Assembly (NCBI GenBank): GCA_963849695.1 | Contig: CAWKIT010000025.1 | Coordinates: 62,001 to 126,000 of the forward strand | Length of the DNA stretch: 64,000 nucleotides | DNA from: DASSUW01 sp963849695 | GTDB lineage: Bacteria > Actinomycetota > Thermoleophilia > Solirubrobacterales > Solirubrobacteraceae | Direction: 5' to 3' | In this document: positions 43,834-51,600 of the stretch, in pieces | How positions within the stretch are numbered: position 1 is the first letter of the stretch | Layout of the letters: every line of letters starts with the position of its first letter | Made by a program: the position numbers and the translations under genes | Notes under the pieces: model-generated | What the model was told of the DNA's origin: nothing | The model's input: only the letters and a program-made list of their open reading frames with translations | The model's database searches: none

Positions 43834-44495
43834 ACGGGCTCCTTCAGCAATTCGGCGGCGTCCATCAGGTGGCGATGCATGGCCGCGGCGGCAGCCTCGC
43901 CGTCGCGGGCGCGCAGCGCGTCGAGGATCGGGACGTGGCGCTCGGACAGCGCGAGCAGGTCGAGCCCCGGCTGCGAGACCGTCAGGTACGTGCGCGAGAA
44001 CGGCTCCAGAAGCGACCACTGGCGCTCGAGCGTCGCGTTGCGGGCGGCGCGCACGATCGTGGCGTGGAAGCCGGCGTTGGCCTGCGACTGGTCGTGAGCG
44101 TCCCCGCGCCGCGCGGCGGCGCGCATGGTGTCGAGCAGTTCCGCGAGCTGGAGGAGCTCCTCCTCGGTGACCTGCTCGGCGGCCAGCCGGGCGGCCAGGG
44201 CCTCGAGCGCGGCGCGCACCGGGAACGCCTCGAGCAGCTCCTCGGCGCTGAACGCGCGCACCGAGCAGCCGCGGAACGGCTCGTGGACGACGCAGCCGAG
44301 CTGCTCGAGGTCGCGCAGCGCCTCCCGCACCGGCGCCTGCGAGACGCCCAGCTCCTGCGCGATCCGCGTCTCCACGAGCCGCGCTCCCGGCGCGTACTCG
44401 TGCGAGACGATGCGCTGGAGGATCACGTCCTTGATCTGGGCGCGCAGGTTGGAGCGGATGAACGGCGCGTCGGTCTCCACGAGCTCGTCGCTCAC
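43830..44495 (-). CDS. GntR-family (FCD) transcriptional regulator
   Basis: 221 residues. Winged HTH: LRAQIKDVILQRIVSHEYAPG and VETRIAQELGVSQAPVREALRDLEQLG. The C-terminal FCD helical domain contains FHATIVRAARNATLERQW and ERHVPILDALRARDGEAA. FCD regulators usually sense an organic acid pathway intermediate. Encoded mid-operon, with overlaps at both ends (GTGA), so it is probably autoregulatory. Candidate binding sites lie in the 51357-51600 divergent promoter region. Confidence 0.93.
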   Translation of the reverse strand: MSDELVETDAPFIRSNLRAQIKDVILQRIVSHEYAPGARLVETRIAQELGVSQAPVREALRDLEQLGCVVHEPFRGCSVRAFSAEELLEAFPVRAALEALAARLAAEQVTEEELLQLAELLDTMRAAARRGDAHDQSQANAGFHATIVRAARNATLERQWSLLEPFSRTYLTVSQPGLDLLALSERHVPILDALRARDGEAAAAAMHRHLMDAAELLKEPV

Positions 44496-45283
44496 CGACG
44501 CCGCCTCCACAGGATCAGGAGCAGCGCGACGAGGCCGGCGGCGACCGGCACCACCCGCTTGAGCACCGCCTCCCGGCTCGCCTCGCCGAGGTCGAGCACG
44601 TCGGAGGTCGGGCGCCCGACCGCCTCCCCGAGCGCGTCGCCGTGGGGCGCGGTACGCGCGGCGGCCGCGGCCGAATCGCCGGCCGGCCCGGGCGGCGGCT
44701 CGGCCGCCGGGTTCAGCGGCCCTACGGTCCGGGCGCCGGGGGCCGCCGGCGGGGCGGCGGGCGCGGGCGCCGCCTCGGCGCCGCTCGGTTGCTCGGCCGG
44801 GGCGCCGGCCCCGCCGGCCTCCTCGGCCGCGGGCGGCGCGCCGCCGCTCATCTGCTCGGCCAGGCAGTCGGCGAAGCGGCCCATCAGCTTCGCGCTCACG
44901 TCCTGCATCACGCCGCGCCCGAACTGCGCGGCGGGGCCGGTGACGCGCATGTCGGTCTCCACCCGCACCCGCGTCCCGCCTTCGACCTCCTCCATCGAAG
45001 ACGTGATCGTGGCCGCCGCCGTGCCCTGCCCGCGGCTGTCGCGGGCCTGCGCGCGCATGACCGCGCGGCGCGCCGCCTCGTCGGCCTCCTCGATCTTGAC
45101 CGTGCCCTTGTACTGCGTGGTGATCGGGCCGATCTTGATCTTCATCGTGCCGGTGTACCGGTCGCCCTCCGGGCCGTCGATCGTGGCCCCCGGCAGGCAG
45201 GGCGCGACGCGCTCGACGTCGAGCAGCACCTCCCACGCGCGCTCGACCGGCGCCGGCACCGTGAACTCGTTCTCGAGCTTCAT
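44492..45283 (-). CDS. CoxG-like SRPBCC protein with C-terminal membrane anchor
   Basis: 263 residues. Residues 1-155 form a START/SRPBCC domain of the CO dehydrogenase subunit G type (KLENEFTVPAPVERAWEVL, CLPGATIDGPEGDRYTG, KLMGRFADCLAEQM). An Ala/Pro-rich linker (about 80 residues) leads to one C-terminal helix, VLKRVVPVAAGLVALLLILW, followed by RRRR. CoxG proteins recruit molybdenum hydroxylases to the membrane. The three Mo-hydroxylase subunits are encoded four to six genes upstream in this operon, so the same role is expected here. Confidence 0.9.
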   Translation of the reverse strand: MKLENEFTVPAPVERAWEVLLDVERVAPCLPGATIDGPEGDRYTGTMKIKIGPITTQYKGTVKIEEADEAARRAVMRAQARDSRGQGTAAATITSSMEEVEGGTRVRVETDMRVTGPAAQFGRGVMQDVSAKLMGRFADCLAEQMSGGAPPAAEEAGGAGAPAEQPSGAEAAPAPAAPPAAPGARTVGPLNPAAEPPPGPAGDSAAAAARTAPHGDALGEAVGRPTSDVLDLGEASREAVLKRVVPVAAGLVALLLILWRRRR

Positions 45284-45573
45284 GACAGCGTCTCGTAGAA
45301 CTCGCGCTCGCGCGACTCGAGGACATCCGGGATCGCCTCCTCCTTGACGAGGCGGGTGAAGTGCTCGGACGCCATGTGCGCCTCGTAGCCGGCTTGGTCG
45401 TCGTACTGCTCGTAGAGGAAGAACAGGCGCGGGTCGTCCGGCGAGCGATGCGCCTGATAGAAGCGATTGGCGGACTCGGCGCGCGAGGGCTCGGTCATCT
45501 CCTCGCAGATCTCCGCGAGCCGGTTCTCGAGCCCTTCCCTCGCGGTCCACTTCGCGCACACGACGTAGGCCAT
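45280..45573 (-). CDS. YgiN-like antibiotic-biosynthesis-monooxygenase-fold protein
   Basis: 97 residues, one ABM (dimeric alpha/beta barrel) domain: MAYVVCAKWTAREGLENRLAEI, then RFYQAHRSPDDPRLFFLYEQYDD and HMASEHFTRL. Members act as cofactor-free oxygenases on quinols/anthrones or as small binding proteins. Here it may oxidise a hydroxylated product or protect against one. ATG 45573 is two bases from the FAH stop; its own stop overlaps the CoxG start. Confidence 0.85.
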   Translation of the reverse strand: MAYVVCAKWTAREGLENRLAEICEEMTEPSRAESANRFYQAHRSPDDPRLFFLYEQYDDQAGYEAHMASEHFTRLVKEEAIPDVLESREREFYETLS

Positions 45574-45574
45574 C

Positions 45575-46414
45575 TCAGGTGCCTCCCTTGGTTCCGATGC
45601 GGTTGCGGAGCACTCCGATCCCCTCGATCTCGAGCTCGACCACGTCGCCGGGCGCCAGCCAGCGGTCGAGCTCCAGCCCCGAGCCGCCCGCCGCGGTGCC
45701 GGAGCCGAGCACCTCGCCCGGGTACAGCGTCTGCGAGCGCGACGCGTAGGCGACCATGTCGGCGAACGTGTGGTGCATGTGGGCCGACGTGTCCTCGCCC
45801 CACAGCTCTCCGTTGACGCGCACGCGCATCGCCGCGTCCCCGGCGTCGAGCTCGTCGGCGGTCACGAGGCACGGCCCGAGAACGTTCGAGCCGTCCCAGT
45901 CCTTCGCCTTGGCCGGTCCCATCCCGATCGGCAGCTCGCGGGCCTGGACGTCGCGCGCCGACATGTCGTTCCAGATCGTGTAGCCGAAGATGCAGCCGGC
46001 GGCGTCCTCGGGCGCAACATCCCGGACCGCGCGGCCGATCACCGCGGCCAGCTCGAGCTCGTGGTCGAGCTTGTCCGTCCACGGTGGCCACGGGATCTCG
46101 GCCTCCGGGCCGATCACGGTGTCCGGCATGCCCTTGTAGTAGGCGGGAACGTCGTACCACTCGTCGGGGATCGGGCGGTTCAGGCGCGAGAGGGCGTTCT
46201 TCATGTGCCCCTCGAAGGCGAGGAAGTCGCGCAGCGAGCGCGGCCGCAGCGGAGCCAGCAGCCGCGCGCCGTCCACGCGCCCGCCCTCGCCCTCCGGCGC
46301 CCCCGCCTCGATGAACGCGACCATGTCGCCGTCGAAGCCGAGGTCGAGCACGGTCTCGCCGTCGAGCCTGCCGACCCGCGGGCCGGCGCCTGCGTCGTAG
46401 GTCACGAGACGCAC
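45575..46414 (-). CDS. fumarylacetoacetate hydrolase (FAH) family protein
   Basis: 279 residues. GTG 46414 gives (M)RLVTYDAGAGPRVGRLDG, the usual family start. The FAH domain has the metal ligands and catalytic context in DHELELAAVIGR, GYTIWNDMSARDVQ and GSNVLGPCLVTADEL, and the loop LYPGEVLGSGTAAGGSGLEL. It cleaves or decarboxylates 2-keto/acylpyruvate ring-fission products in aromatic breakdown, or hydrates a 2-oxopent-4-dienoate. It overlaps the Mo-hydroxylase small-subunit stop by 13 bases. It supports an aromatic or cyclic substrate for this operon. Confidence 0.92.
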   Translation of the reverse strand: MRLVTYDAGAGPRVGRLDGETVLDLGFDGDMVAFIEAGAPEGEGGRVDGARLLAPLRPRSLRDFLAFEGHMKNALSRLNRPIPDEWYDVPAYYKGMPDTVIGPEAEIPWPPWTDKLDHELELAAVIGRAVRDVAPEDAAGCIFGYTIWNDMSARDVQARELPIGMGPAKAKDWDGSNVLGPCLVTADELDAGDAAMRVRVNGELWGEDTSAHMHHTFADMVAYASRSQTLYPGEVLGSGTAAGGSGLELDRWLAPGDVVELEIEGIGVLRNRIGTKGGT

Positions 46415-46824
46415 GCGCGCACCGCCTCCTCGATCTTCACGTAGCAGCCGCAGCGGCACAGGTTGCCGCCGAGCGCCTCGCGGATGTCCTCGCCCGGCCG
46501 CATCGCCGTCGCGGTGAGGATGAACCCCGGCGTGCACCAGCCGCACTGGAAGGCGTGCGCTTCGTCAAAGGCCCGCTTGACGGGGTCTGACCCGCTTAAG
46601 CCTTCGACGGTGGTGATCTCGCGCCCGGCGACGGCGGCGGCGAGCATCAGGCAGGCCGAGACCGGCTCCTCGTCGAGCAGCACGGTGCACGCTCCGCAGA
46701 CGCCGATCGCGCACGTCTCGCGCACCGATCGCAGGCCCTCGCGGCGCAGCGCCTCGAGCAGCATCTCGTCGGTGCGGACCTCGAGCGTGGCGGCGCGGCC
46801 GTTGAGGACGAGGTCGACGTTCAC
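46402..46824 (-). CDS. molybdenum hydroxylase small subunit (two [2Fe-2S] clusters)
   Basis: 140 residues. The N-terminal plant-type cluster is in CAIGVCGACTVLLDEEPVSAC; the second cluster domain has FQCGWCTPGFIL and NLCRCGCYVKIEEAV. Length and layout match CoxS/NdhS-type subunits, which pass electrons from the Mo-pterin site to FAD. GTG 46824 overlaps the large-subunit stop (GTGA). The CDS contains the palindromic stretch GGGTCAGACCCC (minus strand) that also appears between genes elsewhere. Confidence 0.95.
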   Translation of the reverse strand: MNVDLVLNGRAATLEVRTDEMLLEALRREGLRSVRETCAIGVCGACTVLLDEEPVSACLMLAAAVAGREITTVEGLSGSDPVKRAFDEAHAFQCGWCTPGFILTATAMRPGEDIREALGGNLCRCGCYVKIEEAVRACVS

Positions 46825-48848
46825 AGCGCCTCCAGCACCCGCTCGGCCGACATCGGCAGCACGGTGACGTGCACGCCGAGCGAGGCGAGCGCGTTGCCGA
46901 TCGCGGCGGGCACCGGCGGCAGCGCCGTCTCGCCGAGCCCGTGGGCGTCGGCGCCTTCGCGCTCGATCAGTTCATGCGTGAGCCGCGGCATGTCGCCGGC
47001 GGCGGGCACGTTGTAGTCGGAGAAGTTCGCGTTGCCGACCACGCCGTCGGCGAACTCGATCGCCTCGAACAGCGCGGTGCCGAGCCCCATGATCATCGAG
47101 CCCTCGTTCTGCAGCTCGGCGCCCGGGCGGTTGACGACGCGGCCGGCGTAGACCGCGGCGTGCAGGTGCTCGACGGTCACCCGCCCGGTCTCCTCGTCGA
47201 CCGATACATGCGCCGCCGCCGCGCCCTGGTGCCAGTGCGTCGAGGCGACGCCCTGGCCCGTGTCGGGGTCGAGGCCGCCCTCGTTGCGGACCTCGCCGAA
47301 TCCCTTGTCGCCGTCGCCCATGTCGCGCACCGCCTCGGCCAGCGCGCGGCCCATCATGTAGGTCGAGCGGCTCGAGGTGGTGCGGGTGTCGAACGGCGAG
47401 CTGTCGGTGTCGGGGTCGGGGACCTCGACCTGCCCCGGCTCGCACTGCAGCAGCTGTGCCGCCATCAGCTTGATCGACTGCCGGACGTCCTGGCCCATCT
47501 CGCACGAGGCCGACCGCACCACGTAGCCGACCGGCGTGCGCTCGACCGCGACCTCGGCGCGGCTCGGCGTCTGCATCCCCTTCAGCAGCACGCACAGGCC
47601 CTTGCCGCGCGGGTCGGCCTCGTAGCCGACGGCGTCGGCCGCCGCCTGCAGGCACTCCTCGAAGTGCACGTCGTGCATGACCTCGCCGGTCGCGAACGCG
47701 TCGCCGTCGCGCAGCAGGTTCCGCCGCCGCAGCTCGAGCGGCGAGAGGTCGAGCTCGGCCGCCAGCAGGTCCATCGTGCGCTCGGACGCCCACACCGACT
47801 GCATCGCGCCGTAGCCGCGGAAGGCGCCCGCGGGCGGCAGGTTGGTGTAGACCGCCAGCGAGTCGACGCGCACGTGCGGGATCCGGTACGGGCCGACGCC
47901 GGCGTAGCCCATCTTGGTCGCCACGCCAGGCCCGCAGTCGGCGTAGGCGCCGGTGTCGGCCCAGCAGTCGACCTCCTTGGCGACCAGCGTGCCGTCGCGG
48001 CGGGCGCCGATCCGCACCCGCACCACCGCCGGGTGGCGGTTGAGCGTGACGAACTCCTCCGCGCGATCGAGCACCGCCTTCACCGGCCGCCCGGCCTTGC
48101 GCGCGAGCGCGGCGACCAGCGCCTCCAGGCGCACGAAGGTCTTGGCGCCGAACGAGCCGCCCATCGGCGGCGCGACCACGCGGATCTGCTCTTCCTCGAC
48201 CCCGAACAGGCCGGCCAGGTCGGCGCGGGTGTTGAACGGCGTCTGGGTGCCGCTCCAGATCGTCAGCCGTCCGTCCTCCCACTCGGCGAGCGCGGCGTGC
48301 GGCTCCATCGGGGCGTGCTGGGCGGCCGCGGTGCGGAACACCTCCTCGACGACGACGTCGGCCTGCGCGAAGCCCTCGGCCACGTCGCCGTGGCGGATCC
48401 GGAAGCGGTGGCAGACGTTGGTGCCGGCGATCGGGCGGACGTCGATCGAGACCGCGTCCTCGGCACTCGCCGCCGCTTCGCGATGGATCAGCGGCGCGCC
48501 GGGGGCGACCGCCTCGAGCGGGTCGAAGACCGCCGGCAGCTCGTCGTAGGACACGTCGACCTCCCGGGCGGCCTCCCGCGCGGCCGCACGGCTGGGCGCG
48601 GCGACGGCGGCGACGACGTCGCCGACGTGGCGGGCGACGTCCGCCAGCACGCGCTGGTCCTTGACCTGGCAGCCGTAGCGCCCCAGGTCGGCGACGTCCT
48701 CCGGAAGGAGCGCGACGACGCCGTCGGGGGCGTCGATCGACAGCACGCGCGCGTGCGGGTGCGGCGAGCGGACGAACGCCGCGTGCAGCATGCCGGGCCG
48801 CTCGACCTCGACCGAGTAGCGCAGGTCGGCGGTCACGCGGGGGTCCAT
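46821..48848 (-). CDS. molybdenum hydroxylase large (Mo-cofactor) subunit, shortened
   Basis: 675 residues against about 750-800 usual. Molybdopterin contacts are visible: AAAQHAPMEPHAALAEW, GGSFGAKTFVRLEALVAALA, PAGAFRGYGAMQSVWASE, SCEMGQDVRQSIKLMAA, and HGLGETALPPVPAAIGNAL with the catalytic Glu. A stretch of roughly 80 residues normally found between the TSSRSTYMMGRALAEAV segment and DKGFGEVRNEGGLDP is absent, with the frame intact. It hydroxylates a carbon next to N or a carbonyl using water. ATG 48848 overlaps the FAD-subunit end. The substrate is unknown. Confidence 0.93.
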   Translation of the reverse strand: MDPRVTADLRYSVEVERPGMLHAAFVRSPHPHARVLSIDAPDGVVALLPEDVADLGRYGCQVKDQRVLADVARHVGDVVAAVAAPSRAAAREAAREVDVSYDELPAVFDPLEAVAPGAPLIHREAAASAEDAVSIDVRPIAGTNVCHRFRIRHGDVAEGFAQADVVVEEVFRTAAAQHAPMEPHAALAEWEDGRLTIWSGTQTPFNTRADLAGLFGVEEEQIRVVAPPMGGSFGAKTFVRLEALVAALARKAGRPVKAVLDRAEEFVTLNRHPAVVRVRIGARRDGTLVAKEVDCWADTGAYADCGPGVATKMGYAGVGPYRIPHVRVDSLAVYTNLPPAGAFRGYGAMQSVWASERTMDLLAAELDLSPLELRRRNLLRDGDAFATGEVMHDVHFEECLQAAADAVGYEADPRGKGLCVLLKGMQTPSRAEVAVERTPVGYVVRSASCEMGQDVRQSIKLMAAQLLQCEPGQVEVPDPDTDSSPFDTRTTSSRSTYMMGRALAEAVRDMGDGDKGFGEVRNEGGLDPDTGQGVASTHWHQGAAAAHVSVDEETGRVTVEHLHAAVYAGRVVNRPGAELQNEGSMIMGLGTALFEAIEFADGVVGNANFSDYNVPAAGDMPRLTHELIEREGADAHGLGETALPPVPAAIGNALASLGVHVTVLPMSAERVLEAL

Positions 48849-49636
48849 CCCACCTCCTCCACCGCGCGGCGCACCTCGGCCGCGATGACCCGGCGGCGAT
48901 ACGCCGCCGAGCCACGCGAGTCGCTGAGCGGCTCGATCCGCTCCGCGTACCCCGCGGCCACCTCCTCCGGCGACCCCTCGCACAGCTCCGGGAAGTCCTG
49001 CGGGGTCTCCGCGACCGCGCCGACGACCACGCGCAGCCCGTCTTCGCCGTTGACCGCGGCGACCGCCGCGCACGGCCGGTCCTCGCTCGACCGCGAGCGG
49101 AACTTGCGGTACGTCGCCCGCCCGGGCTCCGGCGGCACCCGCAGCTCGACCAGCAGCTCGTCGGGGCGGATGCACGTCTCGTAGTAGCCGAGGATCAGCT
49201 CCCCCACCGAGACCTCGCGCTCGCCGCTCGGCGAGCGCAGCAGCACCCGCGCGCCGAGCGCCGCGAGCATCGCCGGCGGGTCGCTCGCGTAGTCGGCGTC
49301 CGCCAGCACGCCGCCGACCGTCGCCACGTTGCGCACGCGCGGGCTGGCGACGAGCCCGAACGCGCGCGCCAGCACCGGCCACTCCGTCGCCTCGCGCTCG
49401 ACGCGCCGGTGCGTGACCATCGCGCCCAGCCGCAGCTCGCCGTCGACCACCTCGATCCGCCGCAGCTCCGGAACGGCGCCCAGCGACAGGAACGCGCTCG
49501 GGGCCAGGAAGCCCTGGTTCATGAGGATCCCCAGGAACGTCCCGCCCGCGAGCACGGTCGCCTCGTCGCCGCGCTCGGCGCGCAGCGCGAGCGCCTCCTC
49601 GAGGGAGGCGGGCGCCATCCACTCTGGCTCAGCCAA
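48833..49636 (-). CDS. molybdenum hydroxylase medium (FAD) subunit
   Basis: 267 residues of the CoxM type. FAD contacts: ATVLAGGTFLGILMNQ near residue 28 and VRNVATVGGVLADADYASDP. The C-terminal part (TYRKFRSRSSEDRPCAAVAA) is the CO_deh_flav_C domain. The TTG at 49636 gives (M)AEPEWMAPASLEEALAL; an ATG lies 18 bases further in. It overlaps the preceding gene by eight bases. It takes electrons from the small subunit to an acceptor such as a quinone. Order M-L-S is the usual one. Confidence 0.92.
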   Translation of the reverse strand: MAEPEWMAPASLEEALALRAERGDEATVLAGGTFLGILMNQGFLAPSAFLSLGAVPELRRIEVVDGELRLGAMVTHRRVEREATEWPVLARAFGLVASPRVRNVATVGGVLADADYASDPPAMLAALGARVLLRSPSGEREVSVGELILGYYETCIRPDELLVELRVPPEPGRATYRKFRSRSSEDRPCAAVAAVNGEDGLRVVVGAVAETPQDFPELCEGSPEEVAAGYAERIEPLSDSRGSAAYRRRVIAAEVRRAVEEVGWTPA

Positions 49637-51356
49637 GGATCTCGACGATGCCCGTCGTGCCGTTGACCCGGATCCGGTCGCCGGTCTTGATCCGCTCGCC
49701 GGCGTTGGTGGTGCCGACCACGGCCGGGATGGCGAACTCGCGCGCCACCACCGCCGGGTGGGAGATCACGCCGCCCGCCTCGGTGACCAGGCCGACGATC
49801 TTCGTGAACAGCACCACCCACGCCGGGTTCGTCATCCGGCACACGAGGATCTCGCCGTCGCGCACCTGGTCGAACTCGTCGAGCGAGGCGACGAACCGCG
49901 CCGGGCCCTCGACCACGCCGGGCGAAGCCGCCAGCCCCTTGACCTCGCCGGTGGTCGCCGGCTCGCCCGCGTAGAACTTGTCCGGGAACCCCCACAGCGC
50001 GTTGTAGGGGAAGTCGAGCGCGGTCTTGGTGGCGGTGCCGACCCACGAGGGCGGGCGCCGCTCGGCCGCCTCCTCGCGCGCGTCGCGGCGGTCGGACACC
50101 AGCTCGCGCGCGTCGAACGCGCCCTGGTCGGCCATCAGCAGCCGCAGCTCGTTGTAGCGGAGGTACATCACGTCCTCGGGGTCGTCGAGCGCGCCGGCGT
50201 CGGCGAGCTTGCGGCCGATCGCGATCAGCACGATCCGCAGCCGCGCGTTGGTCCCCTGGTCGACGTAGAAGTGGTGGTCGGGGGTGAGCGGGTTCATCCC
50301 CAGCGAGAGGTCGAGCGCCTGCTGGAGCTGCTCGCGACCCTCGCCGTCGACGCCGTCCATCACCTCGCGCTTGGCCGCCTCGAGGTCGTCGCGGACCGAG
50401 GCGATGTTGGACGGGTAGTCGTAGTCCGTCGCCAGGTAGCCGCGGACCGCCTCGAGGATCGGCGCCGGGTCCTCGCGCCAGGTCTTGAACGCGAACTCGT
50501 GCGACCAGATCGCCTTGTTGCCGAACGTGCGCTGGTGCGACTCGATCCGCTCGGCGATCAGCCGCCGGCCGCGCTCGGAGCCCTCGAGCGCGCGCAGCAC
50601 GTCGGGCGCGGTGTCGCCCTCGAACGCGGCGGCCAGCTCGCCTTCGCCCTTGATCTCCTCCTTGATCTTCCACAGGTCCTCGATCGAGTCCCAGTTGCGG
50701 TCCTCGAGGCTCGACTGCAGGCGGCCCATCAGCCCCGGGTCCTCGCCCCCGCGCACCTCCGCGATCACCGAGTTGAGGTTCGTGGTGGAGGCGAACTGGG
50801 CGAAGTTGAGCATCCAGTGGATCTTCCAGTGGCGGTCGTGGACGTCGATCGCGTCCTCGAGGTAGACCGCCATCTCGCGCATCGCCGCCGCGTCGTAGTC
50901 GATGCCGTCCAGGTACTCGAAGTTGCGCTCGATCTCGGGCCGCAGCCGGTCCCGCCACCAGTCGAGGAAGTTGCCGGCGTACTCGGGCAGCACCCAGCCG
51001 AGGTAGGCGCCGATCGTGGCCGCGTGGTCGGCGTCGCGAGGCACGCGCGGGACATACCGCGCCTGGTACTCGGTCGCCTCCGAGTGCAGCTCGGACTCAC
51101 ACGGAACCGCCGCCGTGTACACGTAGCCGTTGATCTCCTTGGCGATCCAGTCGCACGCGAACGGCGTGCCGAACCGCCGGAACATGTGGTCGCAGGTCAG
51201 CCACCAGCCGCCGATGTCGAAGAACATCGGCGACACCGGGTTCGGGATGTGGAGGTCGTCGTAGATCCAGAAGAGCTCCTTCTCGCCCTCCTGCCACTCG
51301 ATCGGGAACTCGTCCGACCCATGGAACGTCCCCAGGACCTCCTCGGTCACGGCCAT
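49629..51356 (-). CDS. PEP-utilising swivelling-His protein (phenylphosphate synthase-like large subunit)
   Basis: 575 residues. The last 85 residues are the phosphohistidine swivelling domain of PEP synthase-like enzymes: GLAASPGVVEGPARFV, then TEAGGVISHPAVVAREFAIP with the phospho-acceptor His533. The first 480 residues lack the ATP-grasp and PEP-barrel domains and carry a mainly helical region (WWLTCDHMFRRFGTPFACDW, HWMLNFAQFASTTNLNSVIA), as in the 70-kDa subunit of phenylphosphate synthase. ATG 51356 has a strong GGAGGAGAAG site. First gene of the 17-gene operon. It probably passes phosphate from His to a hydroxylated substrate; this is inference from homology of layout. Confidence 0.85.
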   Translation of the reverse strand: MAVTEEVLGTFHGSDEFPIEWQEGEKELFWIYDDLHIPNPVSPMFFDIGGWWLTCDHMFRRFGTPFACDWIAKEINGYVYTAAVPCESELHSEATEYQARYVPRVPRDADHAATIGAYLGWVLPEYAGNFLDWWRDRLRPEIERNFEYLDGIDYDAAAMREMAVYLEDAIDVHDRHWKIHWMLNFAQFASTTNLNSVIAEVRGGEDPGLMGRLQSSLEDRNWDSIEDLWKIKEEIKGEGELAAAFEGDTAPDVLRALEGSERGRRLIAERIESHQRTFGNKAIWSHEFAFKTWREDPAPILEAVRGYLATDYDYPSNIASVRDDLEAAKREVMDGVDGEGREQLQQALDLSLGMNPLTPDHHFYVDQGTNARLRIVLIAIGRKLADAGALDDPEDVMYLRYNELRLLMADQGAFDARELVSDRRDAREEAAERRPPSWVGTATKTALDFPYNALWGFPDKFYAGEPATTGEVKGLAASPGVVEGPARFVASLDEFDQVRDGEILVCRMTNPAWVVLFTKIVGLVTEAGGVISHPAVVAREFAIPAVVGTTNAGERIKTGDRIRVNGTTGIVEILG

Positions 51357-51396
51357 GCTCTTCTCCTCCGCTCGCCCTCTCCGGCGGCGGACGCTA

Positions 51397-51410
51397 GATA
51401 ATCGATGATC
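51397..51410. promoter_or_regulatory. near-palindromic candidate operator in the divergent promoter
   Basis: GATAATCGATGATC, a 14-base palindrome with one mismatched pair, 41 bases upstream of the swivelling-His gene. It is the most AT-rich spot in the gap and is a candidate site for the operon's GntR regulator or part of the promoter. Assignment is inference. Confidence 0.45.
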
Positions 51411-51436
51411 CGCCCGCAAGCGCGTGCGATGTACGA

Positions 51437-51452
51437 CGTCACGCGTGTGACG
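51437..51452. promoter_or_regulatory. inverted repeat CGTCAC-N4-GTGACG
   Basis: CGTCACGCGTGTGACG: perfect 6-bp arms around GCGT, midway between the two divergent operons. Symmetry and position suggest a regulator-binding site, possibly controlling both directions. Confidence 0.45.
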
Positions 51453-51493
51453 CCGAGGCGGCCGCGATCGCCGCGATCGGTCCGCCGACCGAG

Positions 51494-51544
51494 GGGGGTG
51501 TGACCTTTGACTTCGCTCCTGGGAAAGGATTTGGTCGCACCCCC
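51494..51544 (+). promoter_or_regulatory. stem-loop in the leader of the Tm-1-like operon
   Basis: GGGGGTGTGACC (51494-51505) pairs with GGTCGCACCCCC (51533-51544) with one mismatch around a 27-base loop. It lies 57 bases before the GTG start of the UPF0261 gene and well before its AAGGAGGAGGG site. It could act as an attenuator, a protein-binding RNA element, or a DNA operator. No known riboswitch class is recognised. Confidence 0.5.
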
Positions 51545-51600
51545 GACCAGGACCGCGCCCGGGCGGTAGGGTCGCCGCGTCCAGTAAGGAGGAGGGAACG

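Noticed and set aside
46869..49184. A 771-codon plus-strand frame antisense to the Mo-hydroxylase genes
   Set aside because: Val/Arg/Ala-rich shadow with no recognisable fold; the sense genes carry every cofactor motif.
35414..51356. Horizontal-transfer island call for the operon
   Set aside because: No integrase, repeats, tRNA or composition change at its borders is visible; codon and GC style match the flanks, so transfer is not supported by sequence alone.
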